Shown here: positions 19,690 through 28,344 of the stretch, piece by piece | Layout: each line of letters starts with the position of its first letter | Numbering within the stretch: position 1 is the stretch's first letter | Assembly: GCA_965224205.1 (NCBI GenBank) | Contig: CBDCYN010000032.1 | Span: 175,585 to 239,584, forward strand | Reading direction: 5' to 3' | Origin: CBDCYN01 sp965224205 | GTDB taxonomy: Bacteria; Planctomycetota; Phycisphaerae; Phycisphaerales; Phycisphaeraceae | Length of the DNA stretch: 64,000 bases | Position numbers and translations under genes: made by a program | Notes under the pieces: model-generated | What the model was told of the DNA's origin: nothing | Seen by the model: the letters and a program-made list of their open reading frames with translations, nothing else | Database searches by the model: none

Positions 19690-20385
19690 ATGCTGCGGAT
19701 CAGGAAAGCCGGTGACCGGGGCCACGCCGACCACGGCTGGCTCAATACCTACCACACCTTCTCGTTCGCCGGCTACTACGACCCGGACCACATGGGTTTC
19801 CGCTCCTTACGCGTGCTCAACGAAGACCGCGTCAAGCCCGGCAAGGGGTTCGGCAGCCACCCACACAACGATATGGAGATCATCTCCTACGTCTTAGAGG
19901 GTCAGCTTGAGCACAAGGACAGCACCGGCACCGGCTCGGTCGTCGAAGCCGGGCAGCTACAGATCATGTCCGCTGGCAGCGGGATCGTCCACAGCGAGTT
20001 TAATCCGTCCCCGACGCAAACGGTCCATTTCCTGCAGATCTGGATCACCCCTAGCGAGGTCGGGCTTAAACCGGGCTACGCCCAAAAAGCGTTCGACGAC
20101 GAGACACGCAACGCGTTACACCTCGTCGCCTCGGGTGACGGGCGGCAGCAATCGATGGTCGTGCATCAGGACGTGGACCTGTATCTAGGCCAACTCGGCG
20201 CGGGCGTGGGGGTTGCTCATCGGTTCGCGGTTAACCGGCACGGCTGGGTCCAGGTGATCAAGGGGACGGTCACGGTCAGTGGGCAAACGATCGAGACCAG
20301 CGACGGCGTGGCGATCAGCGATGAACGGGAGGTCGACATCCAAGCCCAACAGCCGGCGGAGGTGATGCTGTTCGACCTATCGTGA
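19690..20385 (+). CDS. Pirin-family (YhaK-type) bicupin protein
   Basis: This 231-residue protein starts at MLRIRKAGDRGHADHGWL, the usual start of this family. Metal ligands are in the N-terminal cupin: GFGSHPHNDMEIISYVLEG (His-x-His and Glu), with a further His in SAGSGIVHSEFN. The C-terminal cupin (HRFAVNRHGWVQVIKGTVTVSG) is degenerate, as usual. Members include quercetin 2,3-dioxygenases and redox-sensing proteins of uncertain substrate. It appears to be a single gene, convergent with gltA. Confidence 0.9.
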   Translation: MLRIRKAGDRGHADHGWLNTYHTFSFAGYYDPDHMGFRSLRVLNEDRVKPGKGFGSHPHNDMEIISYVLEGQLEHKDSTGTGSVVEAGQLQIMSAGSGIVHSEFNPSPTQTVHFLQIWITPSEVGLKPGYAQKAFDDETRNALHLVASGDGRQQSMVVHQDVDLYLGQLGAGVGVAHRFAVNRHGWVQVIKGTVTVSGQTIETSDGVAISDEREVDIQAQQPAEVMLFDLS

Positions 20386-20413
20386 GAGAGAAGTTTTTAA
20401 CGCCGCCCCTGAC

Positions 20414-21742
20414 TCACCTCGCCGCCATCGGCACATAGTCACGCTGGGTGTAGCCGGTGTAGATCTGGCGCGGGCGGTTGATACGCCCCTTAGGGTCGTC
20501 GTGGACCTCTTTCCACTGTGAGATCCACCCCGGCATGCGCCCGATCGCGAAGATCACCGTGAACATGTTCACCGGGATCCCCATCGCCCGCATGATGATG
20601 CCCGAATAAAAGTCCACGTTCGGGTACAGGTTGCGGTCTTTGAAATAGCTGTCGTTGAGGGCGACTTCTTCGAGCTGGCGGGCGATATCCAGGAGGGGGT
20701 CCTTGACCTTGAGCTTGGCCAGGACCTTGTCGGCTGCTTCTTTGAGGATCGTGGCCCGGGGGTCAAAGTTCTTGTACACCCGGTGCCCGAAGCCCATGAG
20801 ACGGATGTTCGAGTTCTTGTCCTTAACCTTGGTGATGTAGTCACTGAGGTCGTATTTCTCCCGGTTGATCGTCTCGAGCATGTTGAGCACCGCGACGTTG
20901 GCCCCGCCGTGGAGCCTGCCCCATAGCGCACAGACCCCGGCTGAGCAGCTGGCATAAAGGTTCGCGGCGCTAGACGCGACCATGCGCACCGTGCTGGTGG
21001 AGCAATTCTGTTCATGGTCGGCGTGGAGGATCAGGATCAGGTTCAGCGCCTGGACCAGGTCTGGGTCTGGCTCGTAACGCTTGTGCGGCAGCGAGAACAT
21101 CATGTGCAGGAAGTTGGCGCAGTAATCGAGGCTTGGATCCGGGTACTCCATGGGCTGGCCGATCGAGGTCTTGTAGCTAGCGGCCGCAATCGTGCGGACC
21201 TTGCTCATCAGCCTCGCCGCGGCCGACTCGAACGACTGCTCGTTTTCCATCTCCATGACGTCGGGGTGGTAGCAGCTCACCGCGTTAATCATCGCCGACA
21301 GCATCGCCATCGGGTGCCCATTGGCGGGAAACCCATCGAAGTGGTTGTGCAACCCCTCGTGGAGCATCTCATGCTCCACGAGCAGCTGGCGGAAGCTCGA
21401 TAGCTGTTGCTGGGTCGGCAGCTCCCCATAGATCAATAGCCACGCGGTCTCGACGAAGTTACTTTGCTGGGCTAGCTGCTCGATCGGGATCCCCCTGTAC
21501 CGGAGGATGCCTTTCTCGCCGTCAATAAACGTGATCGCGGATTGGCACGCCCCGGTATTGGCGTACCCGCTGTCGAGTGTGATATATCCTGTCGTGCCCC
21601 GAAGTTGGGTGATGTCGATGCCGCGTTCATTCTCCGTTCCCACGACGACAGATAACTCGTGCGTCTGGCCATCGAGTTCGAGCCTTGCGGCCTGCTGATC
21701 GGTTTCGCTGGTACAAGTACTCTGCTGCATACGGTGCCACAA
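20414..21742 (-). CDS. gltA: Citrate synthase, type II
   Basis: This enzyme condenses acetyl-CoA and oxaloacetate to citrate in the TCA cycle. Catalytic residues are visible: LHADHEQNCSTSTVR (His), LMGFGHRVYKNFDPR (His) and NLYPNVDFYSG (Asp). At about 440 residues it fits the longer type II form, with the N-terminal beta domain (ARLELDGQTHELSVVVG). The start could be the first Met or the fifth codon (MQQSTC). It lies about 130 bp downstream of atpA on the same strand and may share its transcript or have its own promoter in the AT-rich gap, where TTTACAGTGTAAA forms a small palindrome. Confidence 0.95.
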   Translation of the reverse strand: MWHRMQQSTCTSETDQQAARLELDGQTHELSVVVGTENERGIDITQLRGTTGYITLDSGYANTGACQSAITFIDGEKGILRYRGIPIEQLAQQSNFVETAWLLIYGELPTQQQLSSFRQLLVEHEMLHEGLHNHFDGFPANGHPMAMLSAMINAVSCYHPDVMEMENEQSFESAAARLMSKVRTIAAASYKTSIGQPMEYPDPSLDYCANFLHMMFSLPHKRYEPDPDLVQALNLILILHADHEQNCSTSTVRMVASSAANLYASCSAGVCALWGRLHGGANVAVLNMLETINREKYDLSDYITKVKDKNSNIRLMGFGHRVYKNFDPRATILKEAADKVLAKLKVKDPLLDIARQLEEVALNDSYFKDRNLYPNVDFYSGIIMRAMGIPVNMFTVIFAIGRMPGWISQWKEVHDDPKGRINRPRQIYTGYTQRDYVPMAAR

Positions 21743-21869
21743 CCTTTACAAGCCATCTATACTAAAAATATTATCCGTCCGGATACGCTCGCGTAGTCTT
21801 TACAGTGTAAACGGACGTCGCCCATCTGCCAATCCCCATCCAAAGTCACGGGCTGCGAGCCTCGGCCGA

Positions 21870-23423
21870 CTAAGGCTTCCACTGGGCTTTGAAATCCCGC
21901 ATCGCTTGAAGGAGTTTCTTTTCGAGATCGTCGTTCAACGCCCCCGATGACGATAGCTCGTTGCGGATTGAGACCGCCGGCCCGGCGAAATGCTCCAACA
22001 AGTCTTTCGAGAATGCGTTGACCTGATCCAGCGGCAGGTCGTCGAGCAGGCCCCGCGACCCCGCGAGGATCTGCAACACCTGGTCGATCACATCCATCGG
22101 CTCGTACTGGGGTTGCTTAAGCAGCTCCACCATGCGCGCCCCGCGGTCGAGCTGCCGCTGCGTCGCCTTGTCTAACTCTGTCCCAAGTTGGGCGAACGCT
22201 TCAAGCTCGCGGTACGCTGCCAGGTCCAGCCGGAGGCTGCCGGCGACCTGCTTCATCGCCTTGATCTGGGCGTTGCCCCCGACGCGCGACACGCTGATCC
22301 CCACGTTCACCGCAGGCCGCACCCCGGCGAAGAACAACTCCGGCTCGAGGTAGATCTGCCCGTCCGTGATCGAGATCACGTTCGTGGGGATATACGCCGA
22401 CACATCGCCCTCTTGGGTCTCGATGATCGGCAGGGCTGTGAGGGATCCACCGCCGTTCTCATTCGAAAGCTTGGTCGCCCGTTCCAGCAGCCGGCTGTGG
22501 AGGTAGAACACGTCCCCGGGGTACGCCTCGCGACCCGGCGGGCGGCGAAGCAGTAGGGACAGCTGGCGGTACGCCGTGGCTTGTTTGGATAGATCGTCGT
22601 AAGCGCACAGCACGTGCTTGCCCTGCCACATGAAGTACTCGCCCAGGGTGCACCCGGCGTAAGGAGCGATGTACTGCATCGGGGCGGGGTCAGCCGCCGA
22701 GGCGACGACTACGATGGTGTAATCCATCGCCCCATGCTCGCGTAGCGCGTCGACCACGCCCGCGACCGTCGATTCCTTCTGACCGACCGCCACATAAATA
22801 CAGTAAACCGGGTCGTCGGTCTGGTGGGTGTATTTCTGGTTGATGATCGTGTCGATCACGACCGCGGTCTTGCCGGTCTTGCGGTCGCCGATGATCAGCT
22901 CGCGTTGGCCGCGGCCGATCGGGATCATCGAATCGATCGCCTTGACCCCGGTCTGCATCGGCTGTTTGACCGGCTGGCGATCCGCGATCCCCGGTGCGAT
23001 GATGTCGACTTTGCGTGACTCTTGCGTTTGGATCGGCCCGGCGCCGTCGATCGGTTCGCCCAGGGGGTTGATCACCCGGCCCAGCATCGCCTCGCCGACC
23101 GGCACGCTAAGCAGCTGCCCGGTCGAGCGGACGGTCATCCCCTCCTTGATCTTGAGGTAGTCGCCGAAGATCACCGCCCCCACCAGGTCCTGCTCTAGGT
23201 TAAATACCTGGCCTTTAACGGTTTCCTGGGCCCCGGTGCCGTTTTCGGTCGCCACATCGAATTCGAGCATCTCCCCGGCCATGGCTTGGGAAAGGCCGTA
23301 GATCCTCGCGATCCCGTCACCGACCTCGACCACCTGGCCGATCTGGGAGACCTCCAGCTGTGTCGAATAACGCTCAACTTCCTGCTTAATAACACTCGTG
23401 ATTTCGTCTGTGTTGATCTTCAT
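21870..23423 (-). CDS. atpA: F1 ATP synthase subunit alpha
   Basis: AtpA has 517 residues and begins MKINTDEITSVIKQEVERYS. The nucleotide-binding P-loop is GDRKTGKTAVVIDTI. The alpha signature is PAVNVGISVSRVGG, and the arginine of that motif reaches into the catalytic site of beta. It is the last atp gene of this run: atpG, atpD and atpC, which usually follow, are absent and must be elsewhere. Neighbours are atpH 180 bp upstream and gltA downstream. Confidence 0.97.
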   Translation of the reverse strand: MKINTDEITSVIKQEVERYSTQLEVSQIGQVVEVGDGIARIYGLSQAMAGEMLEFDVATENGTGAQETVKGQVFNLEQDLVGAVIFGDYLKIKEGMTVRSTGQLLSVPVGEAMLGRVINPLGEPIDGAGPIQTQESRKVDIIAPGIADRQPVKQPMQTGVKAIDSMIPIGRGQRELIIGDRKTGKTAVVIDTIINQKYTHQTDDPVYCIYVAVGQKESTVAGVVDALREHGAMDYTIVVVASAADPAPMQYIAPYAGCTLGEYFMWQGKHVLCAYDDLSKQATAYRQLSLLLRRPPGREAYPGDVFYLHSRLLERATKLSNENGGGSLTALPIIETQEGDVSAYIPTNVISITDGQIYLEPELFFAGVRPAVNVGISVSRVGGNAQIKAMKQVAGSLRLDLAAYRELEAFAQLGTELDKATQRQLDRGARMVELLKQPQYEPMDVIDQVLQILAGSRGLLDDLPLDQVNAFSKDLLEHFAGPAVSIRNELSSSGALNDDLEKKLLQAMRDFKAQWKP

Positions 23424-23603
23424 CTGAGGCTCATCTCGTGCCGATCTCGTGAAAGCCGATCCATCTCATGAAAACTCGATCCATTTATCCCCCCGGCAAC
23501 GACAACATGCGGCGATTGTAGCGATAAACCGGACGTCCAGCGATCAGCCCGCCATCCGTCCGATTTAGCCCCGCGTCATTGACACGGGGCCACCCCTATT
23601 CGT

Positions 23604-24197
23604 CTAGGACAAAGCCTTGGCCGCCTGCCTGCCGGTGGCGACCAGCTCGTTGCGCATCAGTCTCAGCTGGGCCGCCACGGAACCGTCGATCAACGTATCC
23701 CCGACGCGCACCTTAAGGCCGCCGATCAGGTCCGGGTCGATCTCCTGCTTAAGGGTCACGGTCCGCCCGATCATGGCGCCGATCCGCTGGGAGACCTGCT
23801 GGGCCTGGGCGTCGGACAGCGGCTGGGCGACGTGGGCCTGGGCCTCGACGATGCCGCGGCGTTCATCGAGAAGCTGCCCGTACGCGATGATCATCCCCGG
23901 CAGGTACCCGATCCGCTCCTTGAGGTTGGCCACCTGCATGAACCGGTAGACCAGATCGCTGACCTTGCCCTTAAAGATGGATTCGAGGCTGCCCGCCCGG
24001 TCTTGTGTCGACAGCATCCGGCTGGCCAGCAGGTTTTTCAGCTGCGGCTGCTCATCAAGCAACCGGCCCAATTGCTTCAGCTCATCGCCAACCTCAACCT
24101 CGGTGCCCGCTTGAGCGGCCATGTCTAGCAGCGCCATCGCGTAGGTCCGCTCAAGCGTGTTCGTCGCGTTGTCGTTACCCGTAGACACGGCGTTCAC
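23604..24197 (-). CDS. atpH: F1 ATP synthase subunit delta
   Basis: AtpH links the F1 head to the peripheral stalk. The 197-residue protein has the typical helical N-domain (LERTYAMALLDMAAQAG) and a C-terminal signature (IDPDLIGGLKVRVGDTLIDGSVAAQL). The family length is about 180. It sits between atpF and atpA, separated by longer gaps than usual (about 95 and 180 bp). Confidence 0.95.
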   Translation of the reverse strand: MNAVSTGNDNATNTLERTYAMALLDMAAQAGTEVEVGDELKQLGRLLDEQPQLKNLLASRMLSTQDRAGSLESIFKGKVSDLVYRFMQVANLKERIGYLPGMIIAYGQLLDERRGIVEAQAHVAQPLSDAQAQQVSQRIGAMIGRTVTLKQEIDPDLIGGLKVRVGDTLIDGSVAAQLRLMRNELVATGRQAAKALS

Positions 24198-24239
24198 CTT
24201 TATGACTCATGCCTCGATTTTTGCTTGGTCGCCACGCTT

Positions 24240-24275
24240 GGGTGCCACACCAGCAGACGAGCCGCCAGGGGCACC
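24240..24275. repeat. GGGTGC inverted repeat, copy 2 (atpF-atpH gap)
   Basis: GGGTGCCACACC and GCCAGGGGCACC form an imperfect inverted repeat in the atpF-atpH gap. The outer arms match the copies at 18,324 and 24,891. It may stabilise or process the mRNA. Confidence 0.55.
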
Positions 24276-24291
24276 TTGTCTCACGCACGCT

Positions 24292-24861
24292 TTAACGGCT
24301 CTGCGTCAGCTGTGCCAAGGAGTCTTCGATCAGCTGCTGGTGGTCGTCCGAACGGATCTCGTGTTTGAGGATCCGTTCAGCGACCGCGGTGGCCAACTCG
24401 CCGGTGCGGGCGTAGAGCTCCCCGACTGCCTGTTCCTTGGCTGACCGGATCTCGCTTTCAGCCCGCTGGCGCATCTGATCGATGTCCCGCTGGGCCTGGT
24501 CCTTGATCCCCGCCGCGATCTTCTGGGCATCCGCACGGCCCTGGTCGATGACCCGCTTGGCCTCTTCTTGAGCGGCGGCGAGCTTGGATTGGTACTCCTG
24601 CAAGGTGTTCTGGGCCTGCTGGGCGGCCCGCTCGGCACTCTGCAAGTCGTTCCTGATCCGCGACTCACGGTCTTGAAGGCCTTTGAGGATCGGCCCCCAC
24701 GCCGCCTTGCGCAAGATGAACAATACCGCGATGAACACGATCGCCGCCGCGATCGCTTGGTAGATCGTCCCGGCAAACGGGTTGTCGCTCCCAGCCGCGG
24801 CGACCGCCGGGGTGGCGATCAAGGCCGTGGCCACGATGGCCAAATCATAGCGCATGGTCAT
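24292..24861 (-). CDS. atpF: F0 ATP synthase subunit b
   Basis: The 189-residue protein has an N-terminal hydrophobic segment (AIVATALIATPAVAAAG), a second membrane helix (IYQAIAAAIVFIAVLFILRKAAWGP) and a long charged coiled coil to the end, as expected for the stator stalk. The first segment looks like a cleavable signal, as seen in several planctomycete and bacteroidete atpF genes. There are two candidate starts (MTM), six bases apart. Confidence 0.93.
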   Translation of the reverse strand: MTMRYDLAIVATALIATPAVAAAGSDNPFAGTIYQAIAAAIVFIAVLFILRKAAWGPILKGLQDRESRIRNDLQSAERAAQQAQNTLQEYQSKLAAAQEEAKRVIDQGRADAQKIAAGIKDQAQRDIDQMRQRAESEIRSAKEQAVGELYARTGELATAVAERILKHEIRSDDHQQLIEDSLAQLTQSR

Positions 24862-24890
24862 TCCTCATCAACCGCTGGGTCTCGATCGTC

Positions 24891-24968
24891 GGGTGCCACC
24901 CACTGCTGGCCAGCCCGTGTTGAAGGCTCCGTCCCCGTCGCACTGGGGGCAAGCCGCCAGTGGCACCC
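24891..24968. repeat. GGGTGC inverted repeat, copy 3 (atpE-atpF gap)
   Basis: Perfect 9-bp outer arms GGGTGCCAC and GTGGCACCC enclose a 60-bp interior. The right half (GGGGGCAAGCCGCCAGTGG) is the complement of the copy 1 interior. It fills most of the 143-bp gap between atpE and atpF. Confidence 0.7.
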
Positions 24969-25004
24969 TTCCGACGCACCATAGGGCCTCGCTCGCCTTC
25001 TTTG

Positions 25005-25352
25005 TTATTTCAACACGACCACGAGCAGCGTCACGACCACACCGAACAGCGAAACACCCTCGATCAGCGCCGCTGATAGGAGCATCGCCCCGGAGATGTC
25101 CTTGGCCGCTTCGGGCTGCCGCGCCATCGACTCCACCGCCGATCCGCCGATCCGGCCGATCCCCTTGGCGGCTCCGATCACAATCAGCCCCGCGCCGATC
25201 GCGGCGCCAAAATACCCGCCCGACGCCCCACCGGGGAACACCCAACTCGCCGCGTCTTCAACGACCGATCCGCCTACGATCGGCTCGGCCGCCATCGCCG
25301 GGGCCGACATCGCCATCAGGGCCAACGCCCCCATCATCAACCATTTAGACAT
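25005..25352 (-). CDS. atpE: F0 ATP synthase subunit c with signal-like N-terminus
   Basis: I start at MSKWLMMGALALMAMSAPAMA, which is preceded by AGGAG, not at the first ATG of the open frame. The protein has 115 residues, against about 75-90 for usual c subunits. The extra N-terminus resembles a cleavable signal peptide. The hairpin follows: helix 1 GYFGAAIGAGLIVIGAAKGIG, polar loop ARQPEA, and helix 2 LLSAALIEGVSLFGVVVTLL. The ion-carrying carboxylate is Glu98 in ALIEG. The loop ARQPE is the universal F1 contact. Confidence 0.95.
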   Translation of the reverse strand: MSKWLMMGALALMAMSAPAMAAEPIVGGSVVEDAASWVFPGGASGGYFGAAIGAGLIVIGAAKGIGRIGGSAVESMARQPEAAKDISGAMLLSAALIEGVSLFGVVVTLLVVVLK

Positions 25353-25476
25353 AACAAAACTCCTGCGAAACGTTTCCGGTGCGGCGAGGTCGCACCGACT
25401 GTTTATCCCCGCCCTCTCGGGCCGTCCGGCCGCCTCACTCGACCGGCACCGGGGAGTCATACACTACCGGATCCAC

Positions 25477-26388
25477 TCAATGGGCGTGAGCCTCTTGCCC
25501 GTGGTCGTGTTCATGATCGTGATCATGCACCACCAGCTGGCTAAGGAATAACCCCGTCAGGTACGTAAAAATAAACGCCTGGATAAACGCGACCAGGATC
25601 TCCAGGAAATAGATCGCCACCATCCCCGCTAGCGGGATAAGCGCCAAACCGTGGCCGAACACCGTCCCCAGGGCCTCGCTCAAGCTCAACGACACGACGA
25701 ACCCCAGCAGCGTCGCGACCATGATGTGCCCGCCGGTCATGTTCGCAAATAAACGAAGCGCCAACGCCACCGGCTTCACGAACGTCCCGATGATCTCGAC
25801 CGGGACCATGATCGGCCACATAAACACCGGCGCCCCGCCGGTGAGGTGCTTGAAGTACCCGATCGGGTCTTTCATCAAGGCGGTGCCGTTCATGAACAAG
25901 AACGCGATCGTCGCCAAGGCCGCGGTTACAAAGATCGACTGCGTGGCGGTGCCCCCGATCCCGAGATAAACCGTATGGCCCTGGGCGTCGGTGGTTGTGT
26001 TGAGCCCCATCAAGGCGGTCAGGTCCGCGATCGGGACCAGCCCCAGCAGGTTGTTGATCAAGATGAACCAGAAAAACGTCCAAAGCACCCCGATGTAGCG
26101 ATCGGTCTCTTCTTTGAGCAGCGGTCGGAAGATGTCGTCGCGGAGGTAGAGGCAGATCACCTCGACCAGGTTCGCCAGCGTGCCGCGGGTCTGAAGGTCC
26201 TCGAGGCTACCCGACTTGCCGGTGACGATCCGCCGCGCCGCCGGGATCAGAAGCAAGAGGGTCAGGATCCCGCTGACCACCAGCATGACCGTCACGTTGC
26301 TGACATACCACTGACCGTACAGCGGCTTGTCGATCACGTGCCCGATCGGGCTGCCGGCTCCTAAGGTGAAACCTGCCACGGTATTCAC
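25477..26388 (-). CDS. atpB: F0 ATP synthase subunit a with His-rich tail
   Basis: This 303-residue protein starts with GTG. The start overlaps the stop of the upstream gene in GTGA, implying translational coupling. Membrane helices and the essential arginine are visible in VALALRLFANMTGGH, followed by the last helices (VAIYFLEILVAFIQAFIFTYLTGLFLS). The C-terminus ends in an unusual acidic and histidine-rich tail, VVHDHDHEHDHGQEAHAH, which could bind metal. A proton or sodium type cannot be assigned by eye. Confidence 0.96.
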   Translation of the reverse strand: MNTVAGFTLGAGSPIGHVIDKPLYGQWYVSNVTVMLVVSGILTLLLLIPAARRIVTGKSGSLEDLQTRGTLANLVEVICLYLRDDIFRPLLKEETDRYIGVLWTFFWFILINNLLGLVPIADLTALMGLNTTTDAQGHTVYLGIGGTATQSIFVTAALATIAFLFMNGTALMKDPIGYFKHLTGGAPVFMWPIMVPVEIIGTFVKPVALALRLFANMTGGHIMVATLLGFVVSLSLSEALGTVFGHGLALIPLAGMVAIYFLEILVAFIQAFIFTYLTGLFLSQLVVHDHDHEHDHGQEAHAH

Positions 26389-26843
26389 GCGCAGACCTCC
26401 GATCTAAGAACCCCGTCCGGCTCAGAAGGCCAGCCACCACCCGATTGGATACATTTCACAACCATACGAGTCTCGTAGAACAGCGTCGGAAGATATAGAA
26501 CCGCAAGGCAAACCACAACCGCCCCCGGGTCGCAGCCCAACACTTTCACCGCCGCCGCCACGGCCCCTAACGCCGCCACCACACGCAACCCCGCCGCCCA
26601 GAACCAAGCATGCACCGCCCGCCAAGGGCCCTTCACCGTGGCCCCCGCGATCCACCACGCGCCCAAGCACCACGCCGCCCAAAGGCCACCGCCGATCACC
26701 GCCGCCGCCGGGATCAGCTCGACCCCGGTCAGGGATTGCACCGCGGCCACGGCTAAAAATAATGCGCCCATGAGCAGGCTCATCTTGACGAGCAGAGCCT
26801 TGAGGATGGCACGCTTGTGTCGAGGGTGATCGGTCATATCCAC
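26385..26843 (-). CDS. AtpI-like membrane protein of the atp cluster
   Basis: The 152-residue protein has four hydrophobic segments (LMGALFLAVAAVQSL, AAAVIGGGLWAAWCLGAWWIAG, VHAWFWAAGLRVVAALGAVAAAV, AVVVCLAVLYLPTLF). Its place between atpZ and atpB matches atpI, thought to help assemble the c ring. Sequence similarity is weak, so this is a call from context. It starts about 10 bp after atpZ and overlaps the atpB start. Confidence 0.7.
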   Translation of the reverse strand: MDMTDHPRHKRAILKALLVKMSLLMGALFLAVAAVQSLTGVELIPAAAVIGGGLWAAWCLGAWWIAGATVKGPWRAVHAWFWAAGLRVVAALGAVAAAVKVLGCDPGAVVVCLAVLYLPTLFYETRMVVKCIQSGGGWPSEPDGVLRSEVCA

Positions 26844-26852
26844 CGGTCTTGC

Positions 26853-27095
26853 TTAGTCGTCATCTTCAAACATCCGTCGCCACAGCAGCCAAACTTTATA
26901 AATGCACCCCACGATGCCGACCACCGCCCCGGTGAGGATCAGCCACGGGCTGGTCGCCCACCGCTGGTCGAGCCACCAGCCCAGCAGGACCAACACGGTC
27001 AAGATCCCCGCCAGCTCGACGCCTGTCCCCACCAGGGCCAGCGGGGCAAGCGACCCGCGTCGCCGCGGGCGGCGTGGCTGTGGAGGAGACATCAC
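26853..27095 (-). CDS. AtpZ/AtpI-family small membrane protein
   Basis: The 80-residue protein has a basic N-terminus and two membrane helices: GTGVELAGILTVLVLLGWWLDQRW and WLILTGAVVGIVGCIYKVWLLWRRM. GWWLDQRW and the second helix are typical of AtpZ (formerly part of AtpI/ATPase gene 1). AtpZ proteins are linked to assembly or ion flow in the F0 sector. It is the first gene of the minus-strand atp run, so the promoter should lie just above 27,095. Confidence 0.8.
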   Translation of the reverse strand: MMSPPQPRRPRRRGSLAPLALVGTGVELAGILTVLVLLGWWLDQRWATSPWLILTGAVVGIVGCIYKVWLLWRRMFEDDD

Positions 27096-27393
27096 GTACC
27101 TTGTTCCCGCTCAACTTAGGCCATTCCTCGATAACGCTGGGCAAAGTAGCCGTGGCGTACCGGCGTGTCAAACAGCCCAACCAACCCTTAGAAAGAGATC
27201 TAGCCTCCGTGGCCATACGTCCCCTTGGACCGGGGTCTCCTGACCCATTTGCCGCTATCCACAGGCCTCGTTCCACGTGAATTCCTGCCGGCGTGGTCGC
27301 CGCCCCGATGCAAACCGAAACGTAAAAAAATATTCCTTTTATGGGCAACGGTGCCTCCTATTCCAGTCGCGCCGACCGCCCGGCCTGGGTGCT

Positions 27394-28344
27394 ATGAGTA
27401 TGCGTCGTTATAAGCTTGATCACGATCAAAACCTCACCCCGCTTGCCGATAGGTTTCACATGGGGCAGATCACCGATCAACCAGGGCAGCGTACGGTCAT
27501 CCTCTCGGATACCCACATCGGCAAGCCCGGCCGTGGTGCCCCCTCAGCCGCGTCGCTGCGACCGCTGTGGCAAGGGGCCGACCGGCTGATCCTCAACGGG
27601 GATATCGCGGAAGTCCACGACCCGACCTGGCGGGGCAAGGCCGCGCGAGAGGTCCTGGCGATCGAGGAGATGTGCGAGGAAGACGGGGTTGAGGTCGTCA
27701 TCCTCTCGGGCAACCACGACCCGATGATCTCCGATCGCCGGTCGCTGACGCTCTATGATGGGGCGATCTTCATCACCCATGGGGACATCCTCCACCCCGC
27801 GATCTCGCCCTGGAATTCTTATGCCCCGAAGCTCCAGAGCCTCCACGAAAAAACACTGTCGCTCTTAAATCCCTCGGAACTATCCTCGCTCGATACCCGG
27901 TTGGCCGCGGTCCAGCACGTGGCCCATATCGACTGGGACCAGGCCGACAGCCACCGCCCCGCCACCGGGCCCAAGTGGCAACGGGCGCTGGCGATCCCGG
28001 TCAAGGCCGGCCGGGTGTTGTGGCACTGGTCGACGATGCACTGGCGGGCGTACGGGTTTATGCTCCGCCACGCCCCCGACGCCCGGTTCTTTATCTTCGG
28101 TCATTACCACCATTCGGGCGTGTGGCGCATGGGCAAGCGGGTCGTGATCAATACCGGCAGCTACTGCTTCCCGGCGATGCCGCTGGCGGTGGTAATCGAG
28201 GGCCAAGAGCTACGCGTCTACCCCATCCGCTGGGACGGGCACCGGTACCATCTCCGCGACAAGCCCCAGTCCACGTTCGAGATCGCCCCGCCGCAGCCCG
28301 ACGCACCGCCGGTCGACGACTCAACAGGTTTGGCGGTCACGTAG
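27394..28344 (+). CDS. Calcineurin-like metallophosphoesterase
   Basis: The start chosen is MSMRRYKLDHDQ, but MGQITDQ further in is possible. Metal-binding motifs are in order: VILSDTHIGKPG (D-x-H), LILNGDIAEVHD (GD), VVILSGNHDPMI (GNHD), ITHGDILHP and FFIFGHYHHSGVW (GH-x-H). This is the UDP-2,3-diacylglucosamine hydrolase/YkuE-like branch, and a Trp/Arg-rich helix (HWSTMHWRAYGFMLRH) suggests membrane contact. The substrate is unknown. The upstream 300-bp gap also separates it from the divergent atp cluster. Confidence 0.9.
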   Translation: MSMRRYKLDHDQNLTPLADRFHMGQITDQPGQRTVILSDTHIGKPGRGAPSAASLRPLWQGADRLILNGDIAEVHDPTWRGKAAREVLAIEEMCEEDGVEVVILSGNHDPMISDRRSLTLYDGAIFITHGDILHPAISPWNSYAPKLQSLHEKTLSLLNPSELSSLDTRLAAVQHVAHIDWDQADSHRPATGPKWQRALAIPVKAGRVLWHWSTMHWRAYGFMLRHAPDARFFIFGHYHHSGVWRMGKRVVINTGSYCFPAMPLAVVIEGQELRVYPIRWDGHRYHLRDKPQSTFEIAPPQPDAPPVDDSTGLAVT

